From Chamaecrista fasciculata (lineage: Eukaryota; Streptophyta; Magnoliopsida; Fabales; Fabaceae), in the NCBI GenBank assembly GCA_003254925.1, contig QANZ01053924.1, positions 410,162-474,161 of the forward strand: 64,000 nt of DNA, written 5' to 3'. Position 1 is the stretch's first letter. Every line of letters begins with the position of its first letter. The notes beneath the pieces were generated by a model, which worked only from the letters and a program-made list of their open reading frames with translations, searched no databases and was not told the DNA's origin. Made by a program: the position numbers and the translations under genes. Positions 1-11,079 of this stretch are shown in pieces.

Positions 1-392
1 AATGAATTTGGCAACTGGTGCAACATTTTTTATCTATACTGTTAGTGAGAAATGAACTAAGAGGGGGGAGTGAATTGGTTCTTTAAAAACTTTTCCAGAT
101 TTACCAAAGATAGTTCCTTAACAGGAACAAGGACAGTTCTTTTACAGGATTTCCTGCAAAACAAATGTTAGGAAGTAAACAGATAAGGAGATGAGAGTTT
201 AGGGAAGATCACACAAGCATGTATAGTGGTTCACACCAAGTTTGCACCTGATGCTACGTCCACTCCTCAAGTACACAGAAAGAGAGTTTTTATAATATGG
301 GTAACAAGTACACAAGAGCTAACCCTTATCCCCAGGGATCACCACACTTGGTTTTATGGCTCACTAGTACAATAACACCCCAATACACTCAG

Positions 393-625
393 TAGAAGCT
401 CACTCAGCAATTACCAAACCTATCCAACCTCAAACACAGAGGATCACCTTAACAGGTTTTACGCAGGAAGCTAAGAATAGCCTTCTAAGGAGGTACACAG
501 AAAATCAACTCAGTAAACTGACTAGAAGCTTACTCAACTATTAACAACCTATCTAACCTCAATCACAGAGGATCACCACAATGGTTTTACGCAGGAAGCT
601 AAGTACAGCTTTCTAGGAAGTGAAA
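393..625. repeat. Tandem pair of ~130-bp units, possible LTR-type remnant
   Basis: Two adjacent units begin at 393 and 523 and share blocks such as TAGAAGCTYACTCA, CAGAGGATCACC and GGTTTTACGCAGGAAGCTAAG. The surrounding 1-900 bp has no credible ORF. A purine-rich stretch at 59-74 followed by GTGAATTGG resembles the edge of an LTR-type element, but no paired LTR is visible. A decayed retroelement is an inference; the direct repeat itself is seen. Confidence 0.5.
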
Positions 626-1364
626 TGTAAGAAGGTAGAAGAGGATTTGAGTTTTTCTCACAAAGAGAATAGTCACTAAGACTTTAGCACACAGCTAAGG
701 GATGAAGAGAATACAAAATGAGAGTATAGAATGTTCTGATCGTTGTATCTTGGTGTGTCTCTTCATTTCTTGTTCTGCTTCATATATATAGATCCTCTGA
801 AGGAGCTAGCCGTTAGGAACTGGAGCTCCAACGGTCCAAATAATGCAACAGCTCTTTTCTGAGCATCACAGCAGATAGTCCATCACGAAATCTTGATCAT
901 TCTTCACTTTTGATCTTGCATTTAATGCTTGATGGAGCTTTCTACATTTTCTGCTTCCTTAATGTCTATATTCAGTTCCTGAGCAAGACACAGCACTTTA
1001 GAACTGACATCACAGTAGCTTTGATCTTTTCAAGTAGGCTTAGAGTGATGGAAAGTAGACCACTAGCCATTTTGCCTTTTTGCACACTATTTCCTGCATC
1101 ACACAGACTAGCAGAAAAGAGGTTCCTCGAAAGGACATGAGTGCAGAATGCTTTTTTAACCATAAAAGGAAAAAGCCTTAAAAGCTGGATAAAGTTGATT
1201 TGACATAATAAACAAGTACCAGCATGTCATATCAGACCAAGGTCCATACCAATTCTGACCGGGACTATTTTGAAATATTTTGACATTATAAAAAACATAA
1301 TCCCTTATTTAATTAGCAATTAATTAATTAATTAACACATAATTAATTAAAAACTCACTAATCA

Positions 1365-1703
1365 AAATTTAGTCCAACATATACCATGTGTTTGGGTAAA
1401 TCCTTAGGCAACTAATCTTTCCTTATATTGGCTGACACTGCCATTTGAATTGTATTTGACGTTGAATATCCATCTACACCCAACTGTCTTCTTTCCTTTA
1501 GGTAGATCTACTTGATTACTCCATATCCCATTCTTTTTAAGAGCATCTATCCATCTCTTGTATTGCAACCTTCCATTTAGGACTTTTAATTTGAGTGCCT
1601 CCTTATTGTTAGGTACTGGAACTTTCTCACTTGCATTGTTAGCTAAAAACACTTGGTATGTAAGAAAGGAGATAATCTGTAGTATGAGACATATATTTCC
1701 CAA
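1365..1703 (-). pseudogene. Ty1/copia reverse transcriptase fragment
   Basis: The minus-strand translation matches the start of the copia reverse transcriptase domain. It has a W-x-x-A-L-K-K-N-G-I-W stretch, then LPKGKKTVGCRWIFNVKYN, then the GSVSQYKERLVA block. After RLVA the expected Lys codon is a stop (TAA), and the same frame goes on as GFTQTHGI, so the copy is broken exactly inside the RLVAKGFTQ motif. Nothing upstream or downstream restores gag, integrase or the YxDD box. It is a short dead relic of a class I element. An intact copy would be a polyprotein of about 1,300 residues. Confidence 0.85.
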
Positions 1704-1992
1704 AAGGATGCTGAGTACAGCTTCACTTTAATCTGCAAGTTTCTAGTTCCTTATTTTTCCTTTTTCTGGAGTAAACCAGAATATCCTTCTGGTTAGATGG
1801 GTTTTGGGTTATGGTATTTTCTTGTACTGCTTCAGTTATGTGATAACGTGGTGTGATGAGTTGTGGTTCAGAGGCACTTCAATTTTAATAATTAAGATAA
1901 ATTAGGATCTTATTAACTTCAACAATTACGATTATGCTGAATATGATGCATAGAACATAATCTTCCAAAGAACAAAAATAAGTTTTTGTGCC

Positions 1993-2183
1993 AATGAGGT
2001 TTGACTCACTTGGTCACATTACGCCCATGACAATTGCATGGCTTGGGTTCGATTCCTGGTGATGCCTCATTTGGTGGGGCATCTGTAAGTATCTTTGTCA
2101 GTGCTCTTTGAGCCTTAAGGCCTGCCCTAACCCTGAACCGGGGCATCATCCCCTCACCTAAATTTTTTGTTACCAAAAAAAAA
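1993..2183 (+). mobile_element. tRNA-derived SINE (family 1, copy 1)
   Basis: A 191-bp element with an A-box-like segment (TTGACTCACTTGG) and a perfect B box (GGTTCGATTCC) about 45 bp further on, then an oligo-A end. It is bounded by a perfect 10-bp target duplication, TTTTTGTGCC, at 1983-1992 and 2184-2193. The same sequence recurs at 6143-6312. SINEs are RNA polymerase III transcribed and are moved by LINE machinery; LINE fragments are present elsewhere in this window. Confidence 0.85.
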
Positions 2184-2193
2184 TTTTTGTGCC

Positions 2194-4565
2194 TAAAATT
2201 GCTTTTGTACTCTATTTTTTCATGTTCCTTTTGTTCTTTATTTTGTATCTGTATTGAAGGCTGTCATATACTACAAACTGGTATAAATGCTAATAATTCT
2301 TGTCATTGTGTATTAATCTTAAGTTATCTGTGACATCTGTAATATTTTCTTATTACTTAAAATGCTAACGGTTGCAGCCATGGGCCGTGTCCTTGCAGTT
2401 TTAATGTCTTAGATATTTTCCTTTTTCTTTTGTTTTCTCAACAATTTTCTATATCAACATTATATTGTATCATTTTTTTTTAGATTAATTAGGGGTTTGT
2501 TAGTAAATTCTTTTTAAAATTTCTTTTATGAATGTAGTATGGTCTCCCTTTTCAGAAGTCATATCCTATCCCTAGAGTCACATTTAATTTCAGAATTTTT
2601 TTTTTAAAAAAATATTTTCTTTTGGTGTTGAAACGTTGTTTGAGCTGTAGTATGGTCTCCCTTTTCAGAAGTCATATTGAAATTCTGCTCATATTGAAAT
2701 TTAGAACACTTTCACTAATCCTATAACATGTACAAACTTGTTAACCAGGCTCTAATTAAGGTTTATCTTATTCTTGTATCTTTGACGTATCTTGGTCTAT
2801 CTTCTGGTTTTGAACTGTTTATTTCGTTTTGCAATAATGGGTTCATACCAGCATCAAAGAAATTGCCAATTAGTTACTTCTATCTTGCTATTCTTAGAAG
2901 GAAAATATTTTGATAAGATTCTTTATATCTTTATTACAAAGTTTTTTCACTTATAAATTTAATTTACATTCTGTTCTTTTATGATTGATCATGTGAAAAA
3001 GATATGTTGAATTTTTTTTTTACAATGATTAATCATACAAAAATTTTTTACTACGTGTTATCTTAAAAATTGTCACCTGGACTAAAGCAATTTTTTTTTG
3101 GTATTGACGAAAAAGAAAACCTCAATTATTTTTCCTTGGCATGTTGAATTGATAACTCAGAAGTCAGAAGTTGGGGTGATTCAGAAGTTGGTTCCATGGT
3201 TCTAGAATTTGACCTTGGCCAGCAACCTTCATTTTTCTACACTTTTAACTTATAACTAATTCCTATATGAGAACTTGTTGACCAGGTTCAAAGATATGGT
3301 TTTTTTTTTCTGGTAATTTTAGAGTATCTATTGATTATTTAATTCACGATTTGAGTAAAAAGAGATGAGTGAAACTTGTATAAATAGATGGGATATATAA
3401 ACTTCACGACTACAAGATGTACGTACTCTACTAGCCCATTAAGGTTGGCAAATATGCTCCCGCCCAATACTTACATCAACTTTTTATCAAAAAAAAAAAA
3501 AGCACTTACATCAACTTTTTATAGTTATTCAGTTTAGTTTTAGGGCATGTCGTCAGAGTTTGACCCTTGAAATCCACAATCTGAAGCCGACACATCACAC
3601 ATGTACATAAATAAACTCATGTATAATAGCTATATCAAAATCTTAAATCTTTCACTTCTTTCAATATGTCAAAACCTGCATATATATGTATATATATATT
3701 GCTTCAGTCATATCATATATGGTAAAGATAGAATATACCTGCTCACATAAGTTGGAAGAGAGTGTTAAATGAAAGGATGGAATGGTAATCCCAAAGATGT
3801 ATCATTTCATAATCACATATACTACTCTTGGAGTTCAACTTACCAGTCATATATATATATATATATATATATGTATGCAGATTGCAGACACAGAAAAGTA
3901 CTGTGACAAAGTTATGACTTGAAGTTATTAACATCCTACAAAACTGGATCCAGAGAGAAAGAGATGGATATGAATAACAATCTGCTGTTGTCACTCTTTT
4001 ATTTCATTTTTTTTTCTAAACCTTACACAAATTTTTCTCATCTAAACTTCAAAGCATCTTATTTCTCATCAATATACAGACCGCGTATGATATATTGCGG
4101 ATAATCTAAACGCCGTTTTAAACATTATATTGATGTTGTGTTCATATGTATATATATACGGACATCATTATTATTATTATTAGAGTAAACTAATAATTTG
4201 ATCCTTGAAAAATTATCAAATTGATAACTCAATTATTAAAATATTGAAATATATAATTTAGTCATTCAAAAATTCAAACAGCATAGTCTCTTAAAAGAAC
4301 CAAATCATGTACTTTCTTAATCCATAAAAAAAATATAAAAATATATCATTTAGATCTTTCAAGAACCAACTTATCAACTCAGAAAGAAATAGATATATAT
4401 AGAGCAATTGAACATAGATTAATAGTCTAATTATAATTCCATAATTTATACTTCCTCTGATAAACCTTACAAAAATTTTCCCACAAATACCTTCAAAGGG
4501 ATCAATCATACATAGAGCGTGATCGATAAAAGACAACATAAATCTCATCTCAAGCATATGATGCA
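2194..4565. other. Intergenic, AT-rich, no gene seen
   Basis: No ORF with recognisable similarity. A 28-bp phrase (AGTATGGTCTCCCTTTTCAG and following bases) occurs twice, near 2537 and 2650, as a short direct duplication. An (AT)n run lies at about 3850-3873. The short ORFs here have plain low-complexity composition. Confidence 0.6.
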
Positions 4566-4895
4566 TTAATAATAATGAATTGGTAGCGTGAGCATATATA
4601 TATTCACAAGAGACCGATATCTTGGCTGCTTCTTCATCCTTAAAACCTCATCATCATCATCATCTTCGATTCTTGTTGAACAACTACTACTAATAATTAC
4701 ATCTTCTTGTTCTTCAACGAATCTCCTAATCTTCTGCTTCTTCTTCCTTCTCACATTGCCATCATCGATGCTTAGCCTCATTAGCTGGCGAGCTGCTGCC
4801 ACGTCAGATTCCGTCAGGTGATTATTGTGGCTTTGAGTTTGACCACGTGATGATGATGACGACGACGACGAAAACGAGTCATCGGCTTCTGCCAT
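4566..4895 (-). CDS. Small uncharacterised plant protein, paralogue 1 (109 aa)
   Basis: Single-exon ORF of 109 codons. I do not recognise a named family. The N-terminus is Ser-rich (about residues 7-16). A short conserved-looking helix, SDVAAARQLMRLS, lies at about 30-42, followed by a basic cluster (RRKKKQKIRR), an acidic stretch and the C-terminal motif RYRSLVNIYMLTLPI. The same two motifs, in the same order, recur in the gene at 8352-8747, which argues that both are real paralogues. The ATG is the first in the frame and a TATA-like box lies about 105 bp upstream. There is no signal peptide or membrane segment. The basic and acidic low-complexity make-up would suit a nuclear protein, but that is inference. 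The plus-strand ORF over the same bases is an antisense shadow. Confidence 0.7.
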   Translation of the reverse strand: MAEADDSFSSSSSSSSRGQTQSHNNHLTESDVAAARQLMRLSIDDGNVRRKKKQKIRRFVEEQEDVIISSSCSTRIEDDDDDEVLRMKKQPRYRSLVNIYMLTLPIHYY

Positions 4896-4998
4896 GGTTT
4901 TCGCAATCGGAAGGATCGATCGAGAAGGGATAACCCAGAAAAAAAAAAATAAAAGATCGAATTTTGATTTCTGGGATTTGTTGTGTTGGTTGTGTGTG

Positions 4999-5007
4999 TA
5001 TATATAA
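4999..5007 (-). promoter_or_regulatory. TATA-like box upstream of the 4566-4895 gene
   Basis: On the minus strand this reads TATATATAC, 104 bp before the chosen ATG, at a plausible distance for a short leader. AT-rich runs are common here, so the call is modest. Confidence 0.4.
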
Positions 5008-5350
5008 AGTATGAACTATGAATGAAATGTTAGCTTAGCCTGTACGTATTTGTTTGTTTTGGCAATATAATGAGCGCGTTTTGATTTGAGACTTTAAAGA
5101 GAGAAGACGAGCAAGAAGATGAGGGAGAAAGTGGCAGGATATTTCCATGAAGATGGCTTTCTATATTATATATATATATATATATATTTTATTGTTTAAT
5201 TAATCATTTCACAATGATCGTCTCATCATCTCATCCCGTACGTCCGGTATACAATTTGGACCATTGGATTAATACAAGACATTAGGTGAGCCTTATCTGA
5301 CGGCTAGTTTTTATGGCTCCCTTACCAACTTCACTTTTTAACCGGACAAA

Positions 5351-5488
5351 TTTTTTTTTGGTAAGTGATAGTGTTTAGGTGAGTTCTTACATATAGCCTA
5401 TTAATAAGGCCCTTATATCGGTAGTGAGATTCGAACTCACGACCTTGTAGGTTATGCGTTGACTCCTTACCAACTAGGCTAATCTTTG
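5351..5488 (-). mobile_element. tRNA-derived SINE (family 2)
   Basis: On the minus strand it starts with an A box (TTAGCCTAGTTGG), carries a B box (GAGTTCGAATCTC) about 35 bp later, and ends in oligo-A, seen as oligo-T at 5351-5359 on the plus strand. The box spacing is tRNA-like, but the sequence does not fold as a full tRNA with a CCA-proximal stem, so a SINE is favoured over a tRNA gene. No clear target duplication. Confidence 0.7.
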
Positions 5489-6142
5489 TTAGCAACACCG
5501 CAAAATTTAGATGAGAACATATATATACATATATATATATATTATCATATTTAATTCTTAAAATATAAAGATTTGTTATTTTAGTCCTTGACTTTTTTAA
5601 ATAGTTGTTTAGTCTCTAAACTTTCATGATTTTTTTATAAATTAGTCATTTTATAAATATCCTAATAGTGTATTATAAGTCATTTCTTGTAGGAACTAAA
5701 TTGGAGTCATAAATTTTTAAATACTAAATCAAATACTTCTAAAATTTAAAGATTAAAACAACAACGCCTACATAATCAATCTAAGGATTAAATTGATTAG
5801 TTTACTCTAACTTAAAAATTTTTTTTTGTAGTAAAAATTAAAAGTCTAAGGTGAAGCATGACTTCTTTATGAGTAAACTTATAAATGGGTGGTTTCTAAA
5901 AAATAGGCAAACAAACAACTCAATTTCTGCAAATTTATTTTATCCTCTTTAATCTTTATAAGTTGTGAAATCAATATATTTTAGTCTTTTTTTATATAAA
6001 TTAATCCCTAAAAAATAAGCATAAGAAACTAATTAACATTGTATTACCTCCATAATTAACTTTCAAAAATTAAATGTATATATATACTAAATTTTTTTAA
6101 CTCATTTATCTTAGAGAAATACAAAGACTAGGATGTATAGCC

Positions 6143-6312
6143 AATGAGGTTTGGCTCACTTGATCACATTCCGCCCATAACAATTGTATGGTTTGGGTTC
6201 GATTCCTGGTGATGTCTCATTTGGTGAGTTATCCGTAAGTGCTCTTTGAGCTTACCCTGACCTTGAAATGGGGCGTCATCCCCTCTTCTAAATTTTTTTG
6301 TAACAAAAAAAA
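6143..6312 (+). mobile_element. tRNA-derived SINE (family 1, copy 2)
   Basis: Same family as 1993-2183: TTTGGCTCACTTG as A box, GGTTCGATTCC as B box, the phrase GGTGATGTCTCATTTGGTG, and an oligo-A end at 6305-6312. It is slightly shorter than copy 1 because part of the 3' half is deleted. Target duplication not clear. Confidence 0.8.
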
Positions 6313-6592
6313 GACCAAAATGTGTACTTTGTTGTCTTGGGTGGGTATATGAGTGACTATATATATGGGAGGGCTGACATTGATTATTAGAGAGTAATAG
6401 AGTTGATTGAGGCCGTCTGATATTATTGAATATTGAAGGTTGATAACAAAATGTGTTTTCACTTTATAGTCCAACAAGTGACATTTTCTATTTGTGGCTA
6501 GCTAGCTATTCGATCCCTTGCTGACCTGACCTGTATAGTCTAATACACACTGATCGAGCAAATACATACGTTTCAAGTCAAATAAAATAAAG

Positions 6593-6648
<56 letters not shown>
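6593..6648. repeat. (ATT)n microsatellite
   Basis: About 18 uninterrupted ATT units. It lies about 40 bp before the MITE at 6691. Confidence 0.95.
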
Positions 6649-6649
<1 letters not shown>

Positions 6650-6690
6650 GTTGTTATTGTTGACTAATAACCGTTGTTTTTACTTCGTTC

Positions 6691-7039
6691 CTAGAAAGTA
6701 TGGACACTGACACGGACACGGGACACGACACGGACACGGACACAGCGACACGCTAGACTCTCAAAATTACGCGACACGACACGACATATATTTATATATA
6801 AAAATAATTAAATATTCATAATTTTTAATGAAAAATTTAAAAATTACAAGTTTTATTCATAATATATGTCATATATATGTATTATTATTTTCTCTTATAT
6901 GTCATGTTAAAGTCACAAAAAATTGATTTATATTTTAAAATTATGAATATGTGTCGTGTCAGTGTCGTACGGGTGTCGGACACCGACACGTGTCCGACAC
7001 GGCGACACGCCCTCAAAATGAAGTGTCCATGCTTCTTAG
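6691..7039. mobile_element. MITE with GACACG-rich ends (copy 1)
   Basis: The ends are inverted (left CTAGAAAGTATGGACACT, right end complementary to CTAAGAAGCATGGACACT). The subterminal zones are packed with CGGACACG and GTGTCGG words, and the core is AT-rich. A second copy at 57386-57736 lies in the opposite orientation and has a clear 8-bp target duplication. Here no exact duplication is left. Confidence 0.75.
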
Positions 7040-8351
7040 CAGTTTGTTCTCATCGGGAATAGTAGTGGATAGCTATCTGCTACGTCACTAGCTACAATCT
7101 ATCTTCAAACTCTTCAACGAACCATCGGTTTTGTTAAAGCCTGAAAGGCGACAGCACATATGTTTCTGGTGATAACCTTAATAATCCCATACGCATGTAT
7201 TGTGTGTGAGTGTATTGCAGAGCACACATCAAAACAAGACCTGCACAAAATTAATTATATGACTAGTTCACTATATATATATATATATATATTAATTATA
7301 AGAATAGTCAAGTCATCATAATCATCAGTGGATGGACAAATCATCAGATATTTACTTTCAATCCATATTCCCTGATAATCTTATACTCTTTTCTAGTGAA
7401 GTTGTGCAATGATCACCACATTATTGACAATGGCAGACACTATATGTCATTCCTTACACACAACACGGTGAATGTGAAGTAGCTTTTATGAACCATTGTA
7501 TAAATAAATTACAGCATAATCATTTTATTTTTGTGGTTCCCTCAATCTCCTCAGATGTATTTTTTTATTGAACTAAATCTTTGTTTGACATACTGTTGCC
7601 TGTTGGACATCAAACATAGTCATTCATATCACTTCTCTTCTTATTAAGAATCTAAATCTGGGTTCACACGTTGTAGTGTTGTACAATATATACTAGTTTA
7701 TATATGTGTGTATATATATATACATATGGTCATGCGCGCAGGCAGGTGACGCTAGGCAAACACACATTATTATAGCATACAATATATATAATTAATTAGT
7801 TAATGAAGACATGTCTTAATTTGATTTTGATAGAATGTTAGAAATGAAACCACCAATTAAGAGTACACAGGCGATTCATTCTCTCTTTATTATACATATG
7901 AGTATCTTTCTTCCATTAATGAATGAAGGACATCATAGTCTATCATTATTGTAGTCTCCCCTAACTCTCGCGAACCGCCATTACCATATATATATGTGTG
8001 TGTCTGTTTATAGACTAGCTAGTCTAACAAACTGGAAATCAAAGAAAGGAATGAAAAGCTTCATATCATGAGTACATATATATATAAAATACCATAACAT
8101 TAATTATATATTATTGTTTGATAATAATAAGTTGATAAATGATAGCAATGAACAATAATGTTAACTAACTAGCTAGCTAAGACATTGAAAAAAAACTAGA
8201 GGCCGTCTACATTGATCTTGAAACTAAACTCTGAAAGATAATATAACCTAAGTTACACACCAAAATTTAAACCTAGGACTGATCTCTCTTTCCCTACAAT
8301 CTATGAAAATAACAATAAAATATTATAGTAAATAATAAAGTAGGTGGCTAT
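7040..8351. other. Intergenic, no gene seen
   Basis: AT-rich, with short AT microsatellites near 7272-7292 and 7700-7730. It separates the two small paralogous minus-strand genes and so holds the far upstream region of the first and the 3' flank of the second. No further feature is supported. Confidence 0.6.
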
Positions 8352-8747
8352 CTAGGGTTTGGGGTAGTCGTCTCCAATGAAATCAAGAATGGGCACTGTC
8401 GTTAGATATATATCCACAAGAGACCTATATTTTTTCTTCTTCTTTGGCCTCCATGATGGCTCTACTTCCATTTCCTCCTCTTTTCCAAATATTTCTTCTA
8501 TTTTCTTCTTCACCCTTATTTCTCTCATCACTCTTTCTCTTTCTTCTTCTTCTTCATCAATAATCTCACCTTCTTCTTTTTCTTCTTCTTCTTCCTCAAC
8601 AATCTCTCCTTCTTCTTTTTCTTCTTCATTCTTCTTCATGTTCTTCTTGTCTTCTTCCTTCTTCTGCTTCATAATAAGCCTATCAGCCGCCTCCACGTCA
8701 CCCTCCTCCCTCATCATCTCCTTCTTCTCTCTCTTATTATTTTCCAT
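8352..8747 (-). CDS. Small uncharacterised plant protein, paralogue 2 (131 aa)
   Basis: Single-exon ORF of 131 codons, very rich in Glu and Lys. The layout is a basic N-terminus, a GDVEAADRLIMKQKKEE segment at about 16-32 (matching SDVAAARQLM of paralogue 1), two copies of an EEKEEGEI(V/I) acidic repeat around 43-69, and the C-terminal motif KKKYRSLVDIYLTTVPI at about 102-118, followed by a short tail absent from paralogue 1. The conserved blocks sit at the two ends, while the middle is charged and probably coiled or disordered. The gene points the same way as its neighbour 3.5 kb downstream, consistent with tandem duplication. Function unknown. The Ser/Phe-rich plus-strand ORF over it is a shadow. 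Confidence 0.72.
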   Translation of the reverse strand: MENNKREKKEMMREEGDVEAADRLIMKQKKEEDKKNMKKNEEEKEEGEIVEEEEEEKEEGEIIDEEEEERERVMREIRVKKKIEEIFGKEEEMEVEPSWRPKKKKKYRSLVDIYLTTVPILDFIGDDYPKP

Positions 8748-8891
8748 TACTTTCTCTCTTTTCTCTCTTTGACCGCGTGATATATGTGTGAGTTTGTGAT
8801 TTCTGAATGAATGAGAAATTCAGAGATTCAACAGAAACTACTAGGTTGCTTCTCTGAATATTTTGCAGCCAGACTGAAACCTCTTCATCTT

Positions 8892-8899
8892 TTTATATA
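8892..8899 (-). promoter_or_regulatory. TATA box upstream of the 8352-8747 gene
   Basis: Reads TATATAAA on the minus strand, 145 bp before the ATG. Confidence 0.45.
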
Positions 8900-9957
8900 C
8901 AATTTTTATATTTACACAATTAATGCACTTTATTAATACTAAATTTATTATATATTTGACATCCCATTCACTCTTTCTTTTCAATTCTTTTCCGCTTTCG
9001 CATCTCAATTTCTAACCGTTGGATTGGCCTTATAATGGAGGGTCAAAATTCAAATTTATATATTGTGCATTTTTATATAAAAATCCTTTTCATTTAATTG
9101 CATCCTTATCATTCAATTATCTGACATATATAAATACATTTCTTAATAGCAATGAATTAATTATCTGACATATATAAATACATTCTTATTAGCAATTATT
9201 TTACTGTAATTAATGCAAAATTTATTCCTTTGACATAAGACTTAGAGAGTAGATTTTAGAGACAATTTGAAAATTAAGACACCATTGTTGTGTGTGTGTG
9301 TGTGTGTGGTCCTATCACGTTGACTCTTGATTCTGTGGTCATACCTACCACCTCCCTACAACACTGCATTCCTCTGATCATTTCCAGTTTTGTTAATTGT
9401 TATTCTAATGGTGATAGAATTTCAGGTCATATCATATATATATAATACTCAATATATATTATCTTTTTTATTATTGGGCAAACTCTTTTCTTTGGAGTTA
9501 GATCTAATTTTGTTATTTAATTTATGTTTTACTTTAACTTAATTTCGTCTATTATATTTTTTAAAATGATTCAGTTTTGTACTAATTATACTTATTTCAT
9601 TTGAACTATTAATTATTCTAACGGTAATAGAATTTATGTAGTCATATACTCAACATATATTATTTTTTTTAATTATTCGGCAAAAGTATTATTTTTATCT
9701 CTTGTATTTTGAGTCAGAGTTAATTTTATCATTTAAATTATATTTGAATCAATTTTATCTATTAAATTTTTAGAATGAGTAATTATTATTTCATTTGAAC
9801 TTTTGATAATTTTATAAACTTTTTATTGTCCAACATTTACATCAAATTTTTTTAATGAAATTTGATTGCATTATTAAAATTATCATTTTAAAAAGAGGAA
9901 AACCATTTTTAGCTTAAGAGGCCAAGATAGATATATGTTACTGGAGAGGATGTACTA

Positions 9958-10862
9958 TGGGGTCAACAACTAATAGTTAAGAGGCCAAGATAGAAATAAT
10001 TCCCCATTTGTATGCATTTGTTGATTACATGGAGCATAGATAAAATTTCGCATCTGGCTAACAAAAAGTACTTTAGGATCATTTGATTATTATTGTAATA
10101 CCTCTTTAAAGGTCTTTTTAATATATATTTCTAAATGATAGGGACTAATTAGTTGTTATTACAAATCACTAGATAATTAAATTGTAGGCAAAAGTACTCA
10201 TTTCGTCCCCCAAACTTTACACTTGCTGTCAATTTCGTCCCTAATCTTTCTTTGCTGTCAATTTCGTCCCCAAACTTTACACATGCTGTCAATTTCGTCC
10301 CCAATATTTTTTTGCTATAAATTTCGTCCCTAATCTTTCACATTTTGGTCAATTTTATCCTTTGCTCTTACTTTAGCCAAATATTGACGACAAAATCTAT
10401 GTGGTTAACGATATATAATGTAAAATTGATAGAAAAAGAAACTCAAATCCTAACTTATATTCTAAAACAAGATGCAGTCTGTCGTTAATTTATTAAAAGA
10501 AGTTAATCAAAATGATAAAATTGACGAAAATGTGAAAGATCGGAGATGAAATTGACAGTTGATGTAAAGTTTGGGGACAAAATTGACAGCAAAAAAAGAT
10601 TGAGGATGAAATTGACAGTTGGTGTAAAGTTTAGGGATGAAGTTGACAGCAAAAAAAGTTTGAGGACGAAATTGATAATTGGTGTAAAGTTTGGGGACGA
10701 AATTAGTACTTTTACCTAAATTGTACATTGTTTTTTATGTGATTGTAGAGGTTTCTCTATTTTTCTTTGGAAATAGCATAAGGTCCCATATTTTGTGAGA
10801 TAGAGAGAGAGACTAACAGGAATATTTCTATCTTGGCTCTTAACTATTAGTTGTTGACCCCA
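9958..10862. repeat. Nearly perfect 40-bp inverted repeat enclosing a nested MITE
   Basis: The left arm (9958-9998) and right arm (10823-10862) are reverse complements except for one base gained or lost; both contain GGGGTCAACAACTAATAGTT. The MULE-like element 10187-10716 sits inside. The arms could be the ends of an older element into which the MULE inserted. No flanking target duplication was recognised. Confidence 0.7.
10187..10716. mobile_element. MULE-type foldback MITE (family A, copy 1)
   Basis: 530 bp. The ends are GGCAAAAGTACT and, inverted, GGTAAAAGTACT, followed on both sides by CATTTCGTCCCC or AATTTCGTCCCC. A perfect 9-bp target duplication, TAAATTGTA, lies at 10178-10186 and 10717-10725. 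The arms contain repeated units built on TTTCGTCCCCAAACTTTACA; these create a spurious repetitive minus-strand ORF. 9-bp duplications with long inverted ends are typical of the Mutator superfamily. A shorter relative sits in the pectinesterase intron (44919-45291). Confidence 0.9.
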
Positions 10863-11006
10863 TTGTAAATATTCTTTCCAACACTAAGAGATCGAGTAAA
10901 TGTGTATGTGTAAAAGAAAAACGATCAAGAAGATCCACTTTTGGGTTTATGGAAATTGTCAAATAACTCCCTGTCTCCTCTATTTTTAGCTGTTATTCCT
11001 ATTCAC

Positions 11007-11078
<72 letters not shown>
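11007..11078. repeat. (ATT)n microsatellite
   Basis: About 24 ATT units; the Ile-rich ORF over it is an artefact. Confidence 0.95.

Positions 11079-11079
<1 letters not shown>

Noticed and set aside
5351..5488. Possible genuine tRNA gene because of good A and B boxes
   Set aside because: No acceptor-stem pairing or anticodon arm could be recognised and an oligo-A end follows, so a SINE is more likely.
8377..8772. 131-codon Ser/Phe-rich ORF on the plus strand
   Set aside because: It is the exact antisense of the Glu/Lys-rich paralogue at 8352-8747; GAA/AAG-rich codons read backwards as Ser/Phe. It has no independent support.
10507..10728. ORF with repeated NFVPKLYTNCQF-like units on the minus strand
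   Set aside because: It lies inside the MULE-type MITE, and its repeats come from the GTAAAGTTTGGGGACGAAAT units of the element arm; not a repeat protein.
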